In this document: positions 44,622 through 53,766 of the stretch, one piece after another | How positions within the stretch are numbered: position 1 is the stretch's first letter | Layout of the letters: each line of letters begins with the position of its first letter | Source: Desulfosarcina ovata subsp. ovata | Lineage (GTDB): Bacteria > Desulfobacterota > Desulfobacteria > Desulfobacterales > Desulfosarcinaceae | Length of the DNA stretch: 64,000 bases | Direction of reading: 5' to 3' | NCBI RefSeq assembly: GCF_009689005.1 | Contig: NZ_AP021879.1 | Span: 2,976,001 to 3,040,000, forward strand | Made by a program: the position numbers and the translations under genes | The notes under the pieces: generated by a model | What the model was told of the DNA's origin: nothing | The model's database searches: none | The model's input: only the letters and a program-made list of their open reading frames with translations

Positions 44622-45716
44622 ATGACCGGCCTGTCTTCGACCATGAAAAACAACGATGCATCGCTTGACAACAACGAATCCGAACCGTCACCGATGGCGC
44701 AGCCTCCGGGCCGGGTGACGGCCACTTTTCTCGGTCATGTGCGCCGGAAAAAGATTCTGTTGCTCGGCGGTATTGCCCTGGCCATCGGGCTGGCGATTGT
44801 CGCCATCACCCAGGGCGCCTACGACATCACCCTCGATCACCTTTTGCAGGTGCTCTCCGGCGCGGCGGCCGGGCCGGCCGATATCGTGGTCTGGAAGATC
44901 CGCCTGCCACGGATCGTTGCGGCCCTGGTGGCCGGCTGGGGGCTTTCGCTGGCCGGCCTGACGATCCAATCCCTGCTGAAAAACCCCCTGGGCTCGCCCA
45001 TGACCCTGGGTATCAGCCACGGTGCCGCCTTCGGTGCTTCGGTCGCCATCGTGCTGCTTGGTTCGGGACTGGTCTGGGTGACGGTTTGCGCCTTTGCCGG
45101 CGCCATGGGATCGACCATGGTGATCATGCTGCTGGCCTGCGTCCGGCGGCTTTCCGCCGATGCCATTATCCTCGCCGGGGTAGCCCTGACCTCCCTGTTC
45201 ATGGCCGGGACCGTGCTGGTCCAGTACCTCTCTTCGGACACCCAACTGGCCATGGTGGTGTTCTGGACCTTCGGCGATGTGACCCGGGCCAGCTGGAGAG
45301 AGATCGGTGTCCTGAGCCTGGTGGTGGTCGGGGTGACCCTCTTTTTGATGCTGCGGCGCTGGGACCTCAACGCCATGGCCGCCGGCGAGGAGACCGCCAG
45401 CGGCTTGGGCGTGCGGGTGGCCCGCCTGCGCCTGGTGGGCATGCTGGCAGCGGCCATGATGGCGGCCGTGGTGACGGCCTTTCACGGCGTGATCGGTTTT
45501 GTCGGGCTGATCGCCCCCCACATCGCCCGGCGCCTGGTGGGCGCCGACCACGGGCTGGTGATCCCCTTTTCATCGGTGATCGGCGCTCTTTTGCTGCTGG
45601 CCGCCGATACCCTGGGGCGGGCGATGATCGGCTCCGGTGCCCTGCCGGTGGGGATCATCACCTCCTTCATGGGGGCTCCCATGTTTCTCTATCTCCTGAT
45701 CCGGGGGCGGCGATGA
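44622..45716 (+). CDS. FecCD/BtuC-type ABC importer permease
   Basis: A 364-residue permease with about ten membrane helices. Family motifs are IRLPRIVAALVAGWGLSLAG, QSLLKNPLGSPMTLGISHGA AFGA and the coupling region HGVIGFVGLIAPHIARRLVG. It moves a metal chelate, cobalamin or oxyanion across the inner membrane. ATG 44622 has AAAGG upstream; a start at 44643 lacks a site. The stop overlaps the ATPase ATG by four bases. The N-terminal 50 residues are a hydrophilic extension. Confidence 0.92.
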   Translation: MTGLSSTMKNNDASLDNNESEPSPMAQPPGRVTATFLGHVRRKKILLLGGIALAIGLAIVAITQGAYDITLDHLLQVLSGAAAGPADIVVWKIRLPRIVAALVAGWGLSLAGLTIQSLLKNPLGSPMTLGISHGAAFGASVAIVLLGSGLVWVTVCAFAGAMGSTMVIMLLACVRRLSADAIILAGVALTSLFMAGTVLVQYLSSDTQLAMVVFWTFGDVTRASWREIGVLSLVVVGVTLFLMLRRWDLNAMAAGEETASGLGVRVARLRLVGMLAAAMMAAVVTAFHGVIGFVGLIAPHIARRLVGADHGLVIPFSSVIGALLLLAADTLGRAMIGSGALPVGIITSFMGAPMFLYLLIRGRR

Positions 45717-46465
45717 TCCTCTCAGTGGCCAACCTGAATTTTGCCTACAACAGCCATCCGGTTCTGGACGCGGTCACCTTCAGTGTGGAAAAGGGACAAC
45801 TGCTGGCGATCCTGGGCGTCAACGGGGCCGGTAAATCGACACTGCTCAAATGCCTCAACCGTATTTTGCGCCCCCAGGCAGGTGCGATTTTTCTGGCCGG
45901 CGAGGATCTCCTGGGGCTTTCCCAGAACGCCATCGCCCGGCGCGTGGGCTATGTTCCGCAACAGCACGAACAGCAGCGCCTGACCGTGTACGAGGTCGTG
46001 CTGTTGGGCCGGCGGCCGCACATGGGCCTTTCCGCCGGCAAGACCGACTACGCGGTGGTGGAGGCGGTGTTGGCGCGCATGGGCTTGTCGGCCATGGCCC
46101 TTCGCCACGTCGATGATCTTAGCGGCGGTGAGGTGCAGAAGGTGATGATCGCCCGCGCCCTGGCCCAATCGCCGCAGATCCTGCTTCTGGACGAACCCAC
46201 CAGCAACCTCGATCTGAAGAATCAGATGGAGGTGATGCGTCTGGTGCGAAACGTGGTCGATGTCGAGGGGTTGACGGCCGTGATGGCCATCCATGATCTC
46301 AACCTGGCGCTGCGGTTTGCCGACCATTTTCTGCTGGTCAAGGACCACCGGATCCATCGGCTGGCCGCACGGGACGAACTGGATGCGGAAACGATCGAGC
46401 AAGTCTACGGTCTGCCGGTGACGATGCAGACGGTGGCCGGCCAGCGGGTGGTGGTGCCGGTTTGA
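45713..46465 (+). CDS. FecE/BtuD-type ABC importer ATPase
   Basis: A 250-residue ATPase. It has Walker A GVNGAGKST, Q-loop YVPQQHEQQRLTVYEVVLLG, signature LSGGEVQKVMIARALAQ, Walker B ILLLDEPTSNLDL and the switch His in MAIHDLNLALRFAD. It pairs with the permease it overlaps and with the binding protein gene 44 bases downstream. All catalytic positions are intact. Confidence 0.95.
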   Translation: MILSVANLNFAYNSHPVLDAVTFSVEKGQLLAILGVNGAGKSTLLKCLNRILRPQAGAIFLAGEDLLGLSQNAIARRVGYVPQQHEQQRLTVYEVVLLGRRPHMGLSAGKTDYAVVEAVLARMGLSAMALRHVDDLSGGEVQKVMIARALAQSPQILLLDEPTSNLDLKNQMEVMRLVRNVVDVEGLTAVMAIHDLNLALRFADHFLLVKDHRIHRLAARDELDAETIEQVYGLPVTMQTVAGQRVVVPV

Positions 46466-46509
46466 TGGATGGATGAAAGAAGGAATACGATGGAAGCGGG
46501 AGAGGTGTA

Positions 46510-47604
46510 ATGAGAAGTAGAACTGCGTGCATGCTGGTGTTGCTGAGTGTTGTATTGTTTTGTGTTCCGGCCATGGGCGGGGAACGCACGGTGACCGATC
46601 TGGTCGGCCGGACCGTGACCGTGCCGGAAAAGCCGGAGCGGATCATCTGCATCGGTCCGGGGGCCTTGCGCCTGATCGTTTATCTCCAGGCCCAGGATGT
46701 GGTGGTGGGTGTGGAATCCATGGAACTGCGCGAACCGGACGGCCGTCCTTACTGGCTGGCCCAACCGCAACTCAAAACCCTGCCCGTCATCGGACCGGGT
46801 GGGCCGGGAGCGATTAATAAAAAACCGGACATGGAGGCCGTGTTGCGCGTGGCACCCGATCTGATTTTCGTAACCTATATGAATCGCTCACTGGCCGACG
46901 AGGTGGCCACGACCCTAAACATCCCGGTGGCGGTCTTGAGTTATGGCGAACTGGCTGTTTTCGATACGGCCGTCTACACCTCGTTGCATCTGGTCGGCAC
47001 CCTGCTGGAACGCGAGGAGCGTGCCGAGGCGATTGTGACCTATCTCGAGGGGCTGCGTCAGGATCTGGATCGGCGCACGGGCGCCATCTCCGAGGATGCA
47101 AAACCACGCGCCTACGTGGGCGGCATCGGCTATCGCGGCTCTCACGGTATCGAGAGCACCCAGCGGCAGTACATTCCCCTGGACTGGAACCACGCCGTCA
47201 ACCTGGCCAGAAACGTCGGATCGACGGCCGGCGGCAGCCACGTGGTGGTGGACAAGGAGGCCCTTTTGGGGCTCAATCCCGACGTGATCTTCATCGACGG
47301 TGGCGGGCTAGCCCTGGTAGCGGAGGATTACCGCAAAAAACCGGACTTCTACCAGGTACTCAAGGCATTCCGGGAAAAGCGGGTCTTCACCCTGCTGCCG
47401 TTCAATTTTTATACTACCAACATCGGCACGGCCATGGCCGATGCCTATGCCATCGGCAAGACGATCTATCCACAGCACTTCAGCGATGTAGACCTATTCG
47501 CCAAGGCCGATGCCATTTATACGTTCCTGGTCGGCAAACCGGTGTATGCACAGATGGCTGCGGTGTATGGTCCCATCGGCCAGGCGGCCGCGTTTTCTCG
47601 GTAA
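46510..47604 (+). CDS. Periplasmic binding protein of the FecB/BtuF/MolA type
   Basis: A 364-residue class III substrate-binding protein with a signal peptide (MLVLLSVVLFCVPAMGG). The first lobe has VTDLVGRTVTVPEKPERIIC IGPGALRLIVYLQ and the second lobe PDVIFIDGGGLALVAEDYRK, joined by a long helix. ATG 46510 has GGGAGAGG upstream. Proteins of this sort bind ferric chelates, cobalamin, nickel chelates or molybdate/tungstate (MolA). The sequence alone does not tell which. Genes for FmdE and for nickel/cobalt import further down fit a nickel, cobalt or Mo/W chelate. Confidence 0.88.
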   Translation: MRSRTACMLVLLSVVLFCVPAMGGERTVTDLVGRTVTVPEKPERIICIGPGALRLIVYLQAQDVVVGVESMELREPDGRPYWLAQPQLKTLPVIGPGGPGAINKKPDMEAVLRVAPDLIFVTYMNRSLADEVATTLNIPVAVLSYGELAVFDTAVYTSLHLVGTLLEREERAEAIVTYLEGLRQDLDRRTGAISEDAKPRAYVGGIGYRGSHGIESTQRQYIPLDWNHAVNLARNVGSTAGGSHVVVDKEALLGLNPDVIFIDGGGLALVAEDYRKKPDFYQVLKAFREKRVFTLLPFNFYTTNIGTAMADAYAIGKTIYPQHFSDVDLFAKADAIYTFLVGKPVYAQMAAVYGPIGQAAAFSR

Positions 47605-47802
47605 ACAATACCTTAAAACAGGTGCCGTGAAGGCATCCATCGACAACCCATCCGTTTCCATCAATGCCTCGGGAGCGGCGCGCACGGACTCGGTGGGCGG
47701 CAGTTTTTCTCGATACGGACGGTCATTTCAGAAACAGTCAGGCCGAACGGACCAGTGTCGCCGGGAACCTGTATTACTGAAAACAGACATGGAGGAGGAG
47801 GG

Positions 47803-50013
47803 ATGAAAAGGACGATTTGTTTTGTGACCATGGGTGTGCTGTTGCTTTTCCCTACGGTGGCGATGGCGGAAGAGCCGGTGACGCTGGAGTCGATCGTTGT
47901 CCGTGAAAAGAAACTGGTCAAGCCGACCAAACAGACCAACGACACAGTTTACACCGGCAGCGAGATCATTCGGGAGGGTATCGATGCCCAGGGAGCCAAG
48001 GCCGCGGTGAGTGTCTACGAAGCCGTCAATATTTTGCCTGGCGTGAGCGTCGAGAGTATCGACCCGTTTGGTTTGGCCGCCGAGCAGAAAAACATCCGCA
48101 TCCGCGGTGTGCGCGGTTTTCTGGGCGCCATGACCGTGGCCGGGATTCCCAATTATGGCGGAAATCCCATGGGACCCCGGGAGTACCTTTACGACATGGA
48201 GAATTTTGAAAGCATTGCCGTTTACAAGGGGGCCGTGCCGGCCGATCTGGGAACCGGTGTCGGGGCCCGCGGCGGTGCCATCGAATTGCGTCCCCTGTGG
48301 CCCGAGGAAACATGGGGTGTCAAATTCGGCCAGGGCATCGGCGAGAATGCCTACAGCCGGACCTTCCTGCGTCTGGATTCGGGAGCTCTGCCGGTGGTCA
48401 GTACGCGCTTGTCCGTTTCCGGCTCCTATACGGATGCCGAGAAATGGAAGGGGCCCGGCGACCTGGGGCCGCGCAAGAATGCGAACATCATGCTCAGCCA
48501 GCCCATCAACGACCGCGACACGATCCAGCTTTGGTTCAACCTCAACGACCTCGACCAGAACCTCTACAAACCGCTGACCTACGATGAGGTCAAGGATCTG
48601 GGCGATAACTATGACAACGACTACAACGGGTCTCTGACCGGCATCGCCTCGCAGGATATCAATTATTTCGACTACAACCGCGGCAATTACCGCAACCGCG
48701 ATTTCCTCTCCGTGATTCCCATCTCTTTTACCGATGCGTTCAAGCTGACCGTCAAACCCTACTACTCCAAGGAAGATACCGATATCCTCGGTGGAACCAC
48801 CGTCAGCGGGAACTACGTCGTGCAGCGACGCATGCGTGATATCGAGCGTTATGGCCTGATCTCCCAGCTCGACTACCGTTTCGATTGGCTGACCGCGTCC
48901 CTGGGGTATTGGTTTGAAGATTCGGATATGGTCATCAGCCAAAAGTACTACAATGTCGCGACACACGCTTTTGCCGGCTACGGCATGGTGATGGAAAACG
49001 AGGATGACGGCATTGTGCACAGCCCCTATCTCAAGCTGGCCGGCAGCACCGGTCCCCTTGACTGGCAGGCCGGCCTCAAGTACTTCCACTACACCGATCC
49101 CGCCAGCCAGGGCTATACGGCCTCGGCGCCGGATTATCAACTGGTCAAGGCGTCCGATCTGTACCGTCAGGAAAAGACCTACGACGAGCTGCTGCCCACG
49201 GTGGGCGTCAACTGCCACATCGGCGACGACATCGAACTTTTCGCCAGCTATGGCCGCAACCAGATCCGGCCCTATGCCTATGTACCGCTGGTTAACGTTT
49301 ATAACAAAAACCGGGCCGCTTTCCAGGCCGCCGGGGTGACACTGGACGACATGTTCAGCGGTTACGACATGGAGACTTCCGATAACATCGAGCTGGGTGC
49401 CCGTTTCCGTCTATCCTGGATGGAAATCATGCCCACGTTCTTTTACACCAAACACAAGAACCTGCTCACGACCGTTCATGACCCCCGTATCGGCACAACT
49501 GGCGTGAATTATTATCAGAATGTGGGCGAGGCCACCGGGTACGGCGTCGAGTTGGAGACCAATTTTTTCCTGGGCGACCACGTGACCTTTTTCTTCAACC
49601 CCACCTACACCTCCCTGACCTATGACGAAGACCTGACCTATGCCGGGGCCACCATGGATACCGAGGACAATCAGGTGGTGGATACGCCCGAGTGGATGTT
49701 CAAGACCGGCCTGATCCTGCGCTGGAGGAATTTCGAGGTGGTGCCCATGCTGAGCTACCTGGACGACCGATACGGGGACGCCGAAAACACGGAGGAAGTC
49801 GACAACTATGTGGTCGCCAACCTGAAGGTCGGTTACACCCTGAAAGACTTCGCCTTTTGTAAATCGCTGAAGGTCTCCCTGGAACTCATTAACCTGTTCG
49901 ACGAGGAGTACGTTTCACTGATCAACGCCATGGACGACAGCCGGTCGGGAAGCACAAGTTACTACGCCGGTGCGCCCTTCACCAGTTTGCTGTCCGTGTC
50001 GTTGGAAATCTGA
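47803..50013 (+). CDS. TonB-dependent outer-membrane receptor 1
   Basis: A 736-residue receptor. A signal peptide (MKRTICFVTMGVLLLFPTVAMA) is followed by a TonB-box-like ESIVVREKK, a plug domain (SVYEAVNILPGVSVESIDPF, KNIRIRGVRGFLG) and a 22-strand barrel that ends FTSLLSVSLEI. Its N-terminal ribosome-binding site is GGAGGAGGAGGG. It carries the ligand of the ABC importer through the outer membrane. The 198 bases before it show no promoter that I can identify, so it is probably transcribed from 44453. Confidence 0.92.
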   Translation: MKRTICFVTMGVLLLFPTVAMAEEPVTLESIVVREKKLVKPTKQTNDTVYTGSEIIREGIDAQGAKAAVSVYEAVNILPGVSVESIDPFGLAAEQKNIRIRGVRGFLGAMTVAGIPNYGGNPMGPREYLYDMENFESIAVYKGAVPADLGTGVGARGGAIELRPLWPEETWGVKFGQGIGENAYSRTFLRLDSGALPVVSTRLSVSGSYTDAEKWKGPGDLGPRKNANIMLSQPINDRDTIQLWFNLNDLDQNLYKPLTYDEVKDLGDNYDNDYNGSLTGIASQDINYFDYNRGNYRNRDFLSVIPISFTDAFKLTVKPYYSKEDTDILGGTTVSGNYVVQRRMRDIERYGLISQLDYRFDWLTASLGYWFEDSDMVISQKYYNVATHAFAGYGMVMENEDDGIVHSPYLKLAGSTGPLDWQAGLKYFHYTDPASQGYTASAPDYQLVKASDLYRQEKTYDELLPTVGVNCHIGDDIELFASYGRNQIRPYAYVPLVNVYNKNRAAFQAAGVTLDDMFSGYDMETSDNIELGARFRLSWMEIMPTFFYTKHKNLLTTVHDPRIGTTGVNYYQNVGEATGYGVELETNFFLGDHVTFFFNPTYTSLTYDEDLTYAGATMDTEDNQVVDTPEWMFKTGLILRWRNFEVVPMLSYLDDRYGDAENTEEVDNYVVANLKVGYTLKDFAFCKSLKVSLELINLFDEEYVSLINAMDDSRSGSTSYYAGAPFTSLLSVSLEI

Positions 50014-50570
50014 TGGAGACGATGATGGAAAATGAAATGATGACGATGCCAGCCATGCAACTCACCCCCATCGGTGTGGTACGCAGCCCCATTAAAACCC
50101 CCATGCTGTCGGCCGATGAAGCCGGGCTCTCGCTGACCGACCGCATGGAGAATATCAAGATTTATCACCGCCAGGTTGAAAATGCCGTTGTCGAAGTGGT
50201 CATCGATGCCGCCTATGCGGAACTGCTCGACGGTATCGAGGGCTTTTCCCACGTGCTGGTGCTTTACTGGCCGCACCTGATCGATCCGGCCCGGCGGAAC
50301 CTGAAGAAAGTCCATCCCATGGGACGCAAGGACCTGCCCCGGCAGGGCATTTTCGCCACCTGCAGCCCGGCCCGTCCCAACCCCGTATTGGTGTCGGCGG
50401 TTCCGCTGGTTGCGAGAGAGAAAAATGTGATTACGGTAAAAGGACTGGAAGCGGTGGATGGCAGCCCGATTATCGATATCAAGCCCTATTCCAGAAGTTA
50501 CATGACGGTGGACAAGTTGACCATGCCGGCCTGGATGGAACAGATCCATCGGGAAATGGAAGCCGATTAA
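50013..50570 (+). CDS. trmO: TrmO/TsaA-like methyltransferase-fold protein
   Basis: A 185-residue protein of the TsaA (TrmO) family, which methylates t6A37 in tRNA-Thr in E. coli. The N-terminus has LTPIGVVRSPIKTPM, the core LDGIEGFSHVLVLYWPHLID and the family motif FATCSPARPNPVLVSAVPLV, then IDIKPYSRSY. In metal-related operons of anaerobes this family often accompanies FmdE, and its task there is not known. The ATG overlaps the receptor stop by one base. Confidence 0.85.
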   Translation: METMMENEMMTMPAMQLTPIGVVRSPIKTPMLSADEAGLSLTDRMENIKIYHRQVENAVVEVVIDAAYAELLDGIEGFSHVLVLYWPHLIDPARRNLKKVHPMGRKDLPRQGIFATCSPARPNPVLVSAVPLVAREKNVITVKGLEAVDGSPIIDIKPYSRSYMTVDKLTMPAWMEQIHREMEAD

Positions 50571-50596
50571 TTGAAATTACCATAAGGAAAACTGCA

Positions 50597-51202
50597 ATGA
50601 ACAACGCACAGGAGATTTTGGAAAGTGATGATTTCAAGCGGTGTGCGACCTTTCATGGTCACATCTGCGGCGGACTGGCCATCGGATACAAGGCGGCCAC
50701 GACCGGCTTGGCCTGGCTGGAAGAACAGCGCGCCCTGGATGAGGAACTGGTGGCCATCGTGGAAACCGATGCCTGCTGCGTGGACGCCATCCAGGTGCTG
50801 ACCGGCTGTACCTTCGGCAAGGGCAATCTGATCTACAAGGATTACGGCAAGATGGGGTTCACTTTTTTCAACCGCCGCACCGGAACGGGCGTACGCCTGG
50901 CCATGAAGCCCGATTCTTTTCGGGTCAACGAACGCCAGATCGAATTGTTCAAGAAGACGCGCGACGGCAAGATTACCGAGGCGGAACGGGCCGAACTTGA
51001 TGAACTGGGGGCCCAACGGACCGCCGAGGTGCTCAACATCCCGGCCGAGGATCTTTTTGTCGTTATGCCGGTAACGGCCGGCATGCCCGACAAGGCCCGC
51101 ATCGAACCCTCCCAGCCCTGCAGCCGCTGCGGTGAACCGACCATGGCCTCCAAACTGGAAGCCGTCGATGGAACCATGGTTTGCCGGGGATGCCTGGCTT
51201 GA
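50597..51202 (+). CDS. fmdE: FmdE-family protein with zinc ribbon
   Basis: A 201-residue protein. The FmdE domain has FHGHICGGLAIGYKAA (metal-binding HGH-C), VAIVETDACCVDAIQVLTGC TFGKGN and the following FFNRRTGTGVRL. The C-terminus is a zinc ribbon, CSRCGEPT and CRGC. FmdE was first found beside molybdenum/tungsten formylmethanofuran dehydrogenase, but this family is widespread in organisms without methanogenesis. No such dehydrogenase is in the window. Operon position suggests a metal chaperone or sensor, which is inference. Confidence 0.92.
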   Translation: MNNAQEILESDDFKRCATFHGHICGGLAIGYKAATTGLAWLEEQRALDEELVAIVETDACCVDAIQVLTGCTFGKGNLIYKDYGKMGFTFFNRRTGTGVRLAMKPDSFRVNERQIELFKKTRDGKITEAERAELDELGAQRTAEVLNIPAEDLFVVMPVTAGMPDKARIEPSQPCSRCGEPTMASKLEAVDGTMVCRGCLA

Positions 51203-51268
51203 TTGTGTCCGATATGAAAACCCATTGGCGACCGATAGTTTTATGGTCGGGGAGCAAAGGCCAAGTCC

Positions 51269-51898
51269 ATGGCCATGACTTCGGATGTTTTTAAAAAAAA
51301 TTATCAAACTTACCTTGCTCAGATCGCCAACCTCGATCTGACCTCCGCTGCCCCGATTCTTGGGCTGGAATCGAGGGGTGATCAATTCTCGGTAACTTTT
51401 TTCGGACAGCCGTATCTGATTTCGAAGGAGGGTTTTGTTGACGAATCAGGTACGGCGCCGTCCTATGGCGTCTGTGTTATCCTGGCCAAATACCTTCTTC
51501 GCTGCCCTGCGCAAATCCATCGCGATGAAGACTGGTGTGCCTTCCGGGACTTTAAAAAAGAATCTCACTTCACCAATGTTAACTATTTCGCCAGCGATAC
51601 GGAAAAGGCCATTGTCGGTGCTTTCACGGGCCGCATCGATGCTCTGTTCGAGGCCGGCGAAAAACTTGGGGGTGTTCGTGAGGAAGGCTTGTTTAACTAC
51701 GATTTGGTACTGCGCTTCACGGCGCTGCCACGGATTGACCTGCTGCTGCTCTTTGCTGACGGCGACGAGGATTTTCCCGCTTATGGCACCACTCTCTTTC
51801 AGAAACAGGCCGAGTACTATCTTGATCCGGAAAGCCTGGCCATGACCGGTGCCGCTTTGACGCGTCGGCTGAAAGATGCGGCGGTTTCCCCTATCTGA
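51269..51898 (+). CDS. DUF3786 domain protein
   Basis: A 209-residue DUF3786 protein, soluble. It has ILGLESRGDQFSVTFFGQPY and LFADGDEDFPAYGTTLFQKQ AEYYLDPESLAM, which fit that family. DUF3786 proteins occur in anaerobes beside ferredoxins and corrinoid or metal genes. Function unknown. Two possible starts (51269 and 51275) cannot be told apart. The genes on both sides are within 70 bases. Confidence 0.8.
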   Translation: MAMTSDVFKKNYQTYLAQIANLDLTSAAPILGLESRGDQFSVTFFGQPYLISKEGFVDESGTAPSYGVCVILAKYLLRCPAQIHRDEDWCAFRDFKKESHFTNVNYFASDTEKAIVGAFTGRIDALFEAGEKLGGVREEGLFNYDLVLRFTALPRIDLLLLFADGDEDFPAYGTTLFQKQAEYYLDPESLAMTGAALTRRLKDAAVSPI

Positions 51899-51952
51899 GG
51901 CAACCTGGAAACGCACAAGATTGAAAAATATTACCACACCTGACAGGTAACC

Positions 51953-52192
51953 ATGAACATGCAGTCTAAAAAAACATTTGCATCGATTGACTACGAAAAA
52001 TGCCATCCGGACCAATGCAACCCCGACAAGGGGCTTTGTCTGGCGGCGCCGGCGTGCGACCACAAGGTGATTAAAACGCTGGATGGTCCTTTTGAATCAC
52101 CGGTGGTTTTTCAGGACATGTGCATGGGATGCTGGGACTGTATCGAGGCATGCCCGCTGGATGCCATTTTCGTCAAACATGTCGGCTCATGA
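51953..52192 (+). CDS. Small 4Fe-4S ferredoxin-like protein
   Basis: A 79-residue protein with one standard cluster motif, CMGCWDCIEACPLDA. The N-terminal half has IDYEKCHPDQCNPDKGLCLA APACDH, a cysteine pattern like the N-terminal ferredoxin domain of ABCE1/RLI proteins, which may hold a second cluster (C17, C22, C29, C35). It lies 21 bases before cbiM, so it may supply electrons for a step in the metal pathway. Confidence 0.85.
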   Translation: MNMQSKKTFASIDYEKCHPDQCNPDKGLCLAAPACDHKVIKTLDGPFESPVVFQDMCMGCWDCIEACPLDAIFVKHVGS

Positions 52193-52213
52193 TCCCAAAC
52201 GAAGGAGTAAATT

Positions 52214-52843
52214 ATGCACATATCCGACGGGGTTCTGCCCGTTTCCGTGTCCATCGGCAGTTATGCGGTCAGCCTTGGCCTGACCGTCTGGAGTGCCCGC
52301 AAGACCCGCAGTGAGGAAATGCCCAAACTGGCGGTGGTGACCGCCGCCTTCTTTGTGGCCTCCCTGATCCATATTCCCTTCGGCCCCACCAGCGTGCATC
52401 TCATCATTCCGGGGCTGACCGGTGCGATTCTGGGGCCGTCGGCCTTTCTTTCCATCGGCCTGGGCCTGCTCTTGCAGAGTCTGCTCTTTCAATTCGGCGG
52501 CCTGACGGCCCTGGGCGCCAACGCTTTGATGATGGGGGTACCCGCGCTCGCGTGCGGCTGGTTTTTCCAGGCATTCAAGGGCAGCAGTCCCTCACGCCAG
52601 GCATTGGTCGGCGGCCTGGTCGGTGCGGGGGGAACGGTGTTGGCGGCCCTGATCCTGGCGGTGTTGCTGGTCACCGGTGGCGAGGATTTTTTCGGTGTGG
52701 CCAAGCTCGCCCTGGCGGCGCATGTGCCGGTGATCATCATCGAAGGCGCGGTGAGCGCCTTGACGATCGGTTTCCTGGCCCGGGTCAAACCGGCCCTGTT
52801 GCTGCACGGCTTGGAGCCGGCGCATGGACAGGCCCATGGATGA
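52214..52843 (+). CDS. cbiM: CbiM/NikM-type ECF nickel/cobalt substrate component
   Basis: A 209-residue membrane protein. The N-terminus MHISDGVLPVSV is the hallmark of CbiM/NikM: Met and His2 form the buried metal site after insertion. A second site is HIPFGPTSVHLIIPGLTGAI LGP, with the conserved FGGLTALGANALMMG. ATG 52214 has GAAGGAG upstream. No NikN/CbiN gene lies in the operon. Overlaps the next gene by 20 bases. The substrate is Ni2+ or Co2+; the sequence does not decide. Confidence 0.93.
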   Translation: MHISDGVLPVSVSIGSYAVSLGLTVWSARKTRSEEMPKLAVVTAAFFVASLIHIPFGPTSVHLIIPGLTGAILGPSAFLSIGLGLLLQSLLFQFGGLTALGANALMMGVPALACGWFFQAFKGSSPSRQALVGGLVGAGGTVLAALILAVLLVTGGEDFFGVAKLALAAHVPVIIIEGAVSALTIGFLARVKPALLLHGLEPAHGQAHG

Positions 52844-53756
52844 GGTGACCGTTGTCCAACTGCCGCTTTGGCAACTTCTCGCCATGGTGGGCCTGCCGGT
52901 GGTGGTGCTGGCCGTCATTGTGGCCGTGCTGAAGCGCGTGGCCCGCGCTGCCAGTATGGAAAAAGGCGAGCCGGACTGGTCGGTGCCCCAGTTGGAGGGT
53001 CGTGCCGGCAACACGCCGCTTCACCGCTGGGATGTGCGCTGCAAGATTGTCACCATCCTCGTCTACAGCTTCATGATCACGGCCATCCATAAGATGCCAA
53101 CGGCGCTTGCGGCCATTGGGTTGTCGTGCCTGGTGCTGGTCGTGGCGCGGGTGTCCCTGGCAAGAGTGCTCATGCGGCTTTTGGCCATCGTCGGATTCAT
53201 CGCCATGTTCCTGCTGGTCATGCCCTTTACCGTGCCCCTGAAAAACGGTGATACGGTCATCGTTTTCGGTGGTCTGCAATGGCTTCATTTCAGCATGCGT
53301 GGATTCCATCTGGCCGCGACCATTGCCGCCAAGGCCGTGGCCATCACCCTGCTCATGGAACCCTTGCTGGCCACGGCGCCCCTGCCGGTAACCCTCCAGG
53401 GGCTATCCCGGCTCGGTGTGCCGGAAATGGTCGGTCAGATGGTGCTGCTCAGCTACCGGTATCTGAATGTGTTCCGCCACGAGGCCCGGCGCATGTCCAC
53501 CGGCATGCAGGTGCGCGGTTTTCGCAAACGCACCGGCCTGGCCACGGTCCAGGCCATGGCCAATTTCCTGGGAATGCTGTTCGTGCGCAGTTTCGAGCGC
53601 ACCGAACGGGTATTCGACGCCATGCGCGCGCGTGGCTACAAGGGGCGTTTCCCGGAACAGGCTGAGTTGCGCCTGCGCCCCGTGGATATTGTCGGCGCAG
53701 GCCTGTGGTTGACCATCGGCGTGGCGTTGCTCGTTTACGATCGCATGGCGTGGTAG
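52824..53756 (+). CDS. cbiQ: CbiQ/NikQ-type ECF transmembrane component, N-terminally extended
   Basis: A 310-residue membrane protein with the CbiQ core: LHRWDVRCKIVTILVYSFMI at the start of the domain, the coupling helices with ARRMSTGMQVRGFRKRTGL and RVFDAMRARGYKGRF (the two A-R-G motifs). About 60 residues precede the core, with a membrane helix at 14-36 (PLWQLLAMVGLPVVVLAVIV) that ordinary CbiQ lacks. In the absence of CbiN this helix may replace it. ATG 52824 lies within the end of cbiM, with GGAG ten bases upstream. Confidence 0.9.
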   Translation: MDRPMDEVTVVQLPLWQLLAMVGLPVVVLAVIVAVLKRVARAASMEKGEPDWSVPQLEGRAGNTPLHRWDVRCKIVTILVYSFMITAIHKMPTALAAIGLSCLVLVVARVSLARVLMRLLAIVGFIAMFLLVMPFTVPLKNGDTVIVFGGLQWLHFSMRGFHLAATIAAKAVAITLLMEPLLATAPLPVTLQGLSRLGVPEMVGQMVLLSYRYLNVFRHEARRMSTGMQVRGFRKRTGLATVQAMANFLGMLFVRSFERTERVFDAMRARGYKGRFPEQAELRLRPVDIVGAGLWLTIGVALLVYDRMAW

Positions 53757-53766
53757 GAGAGGTTCG

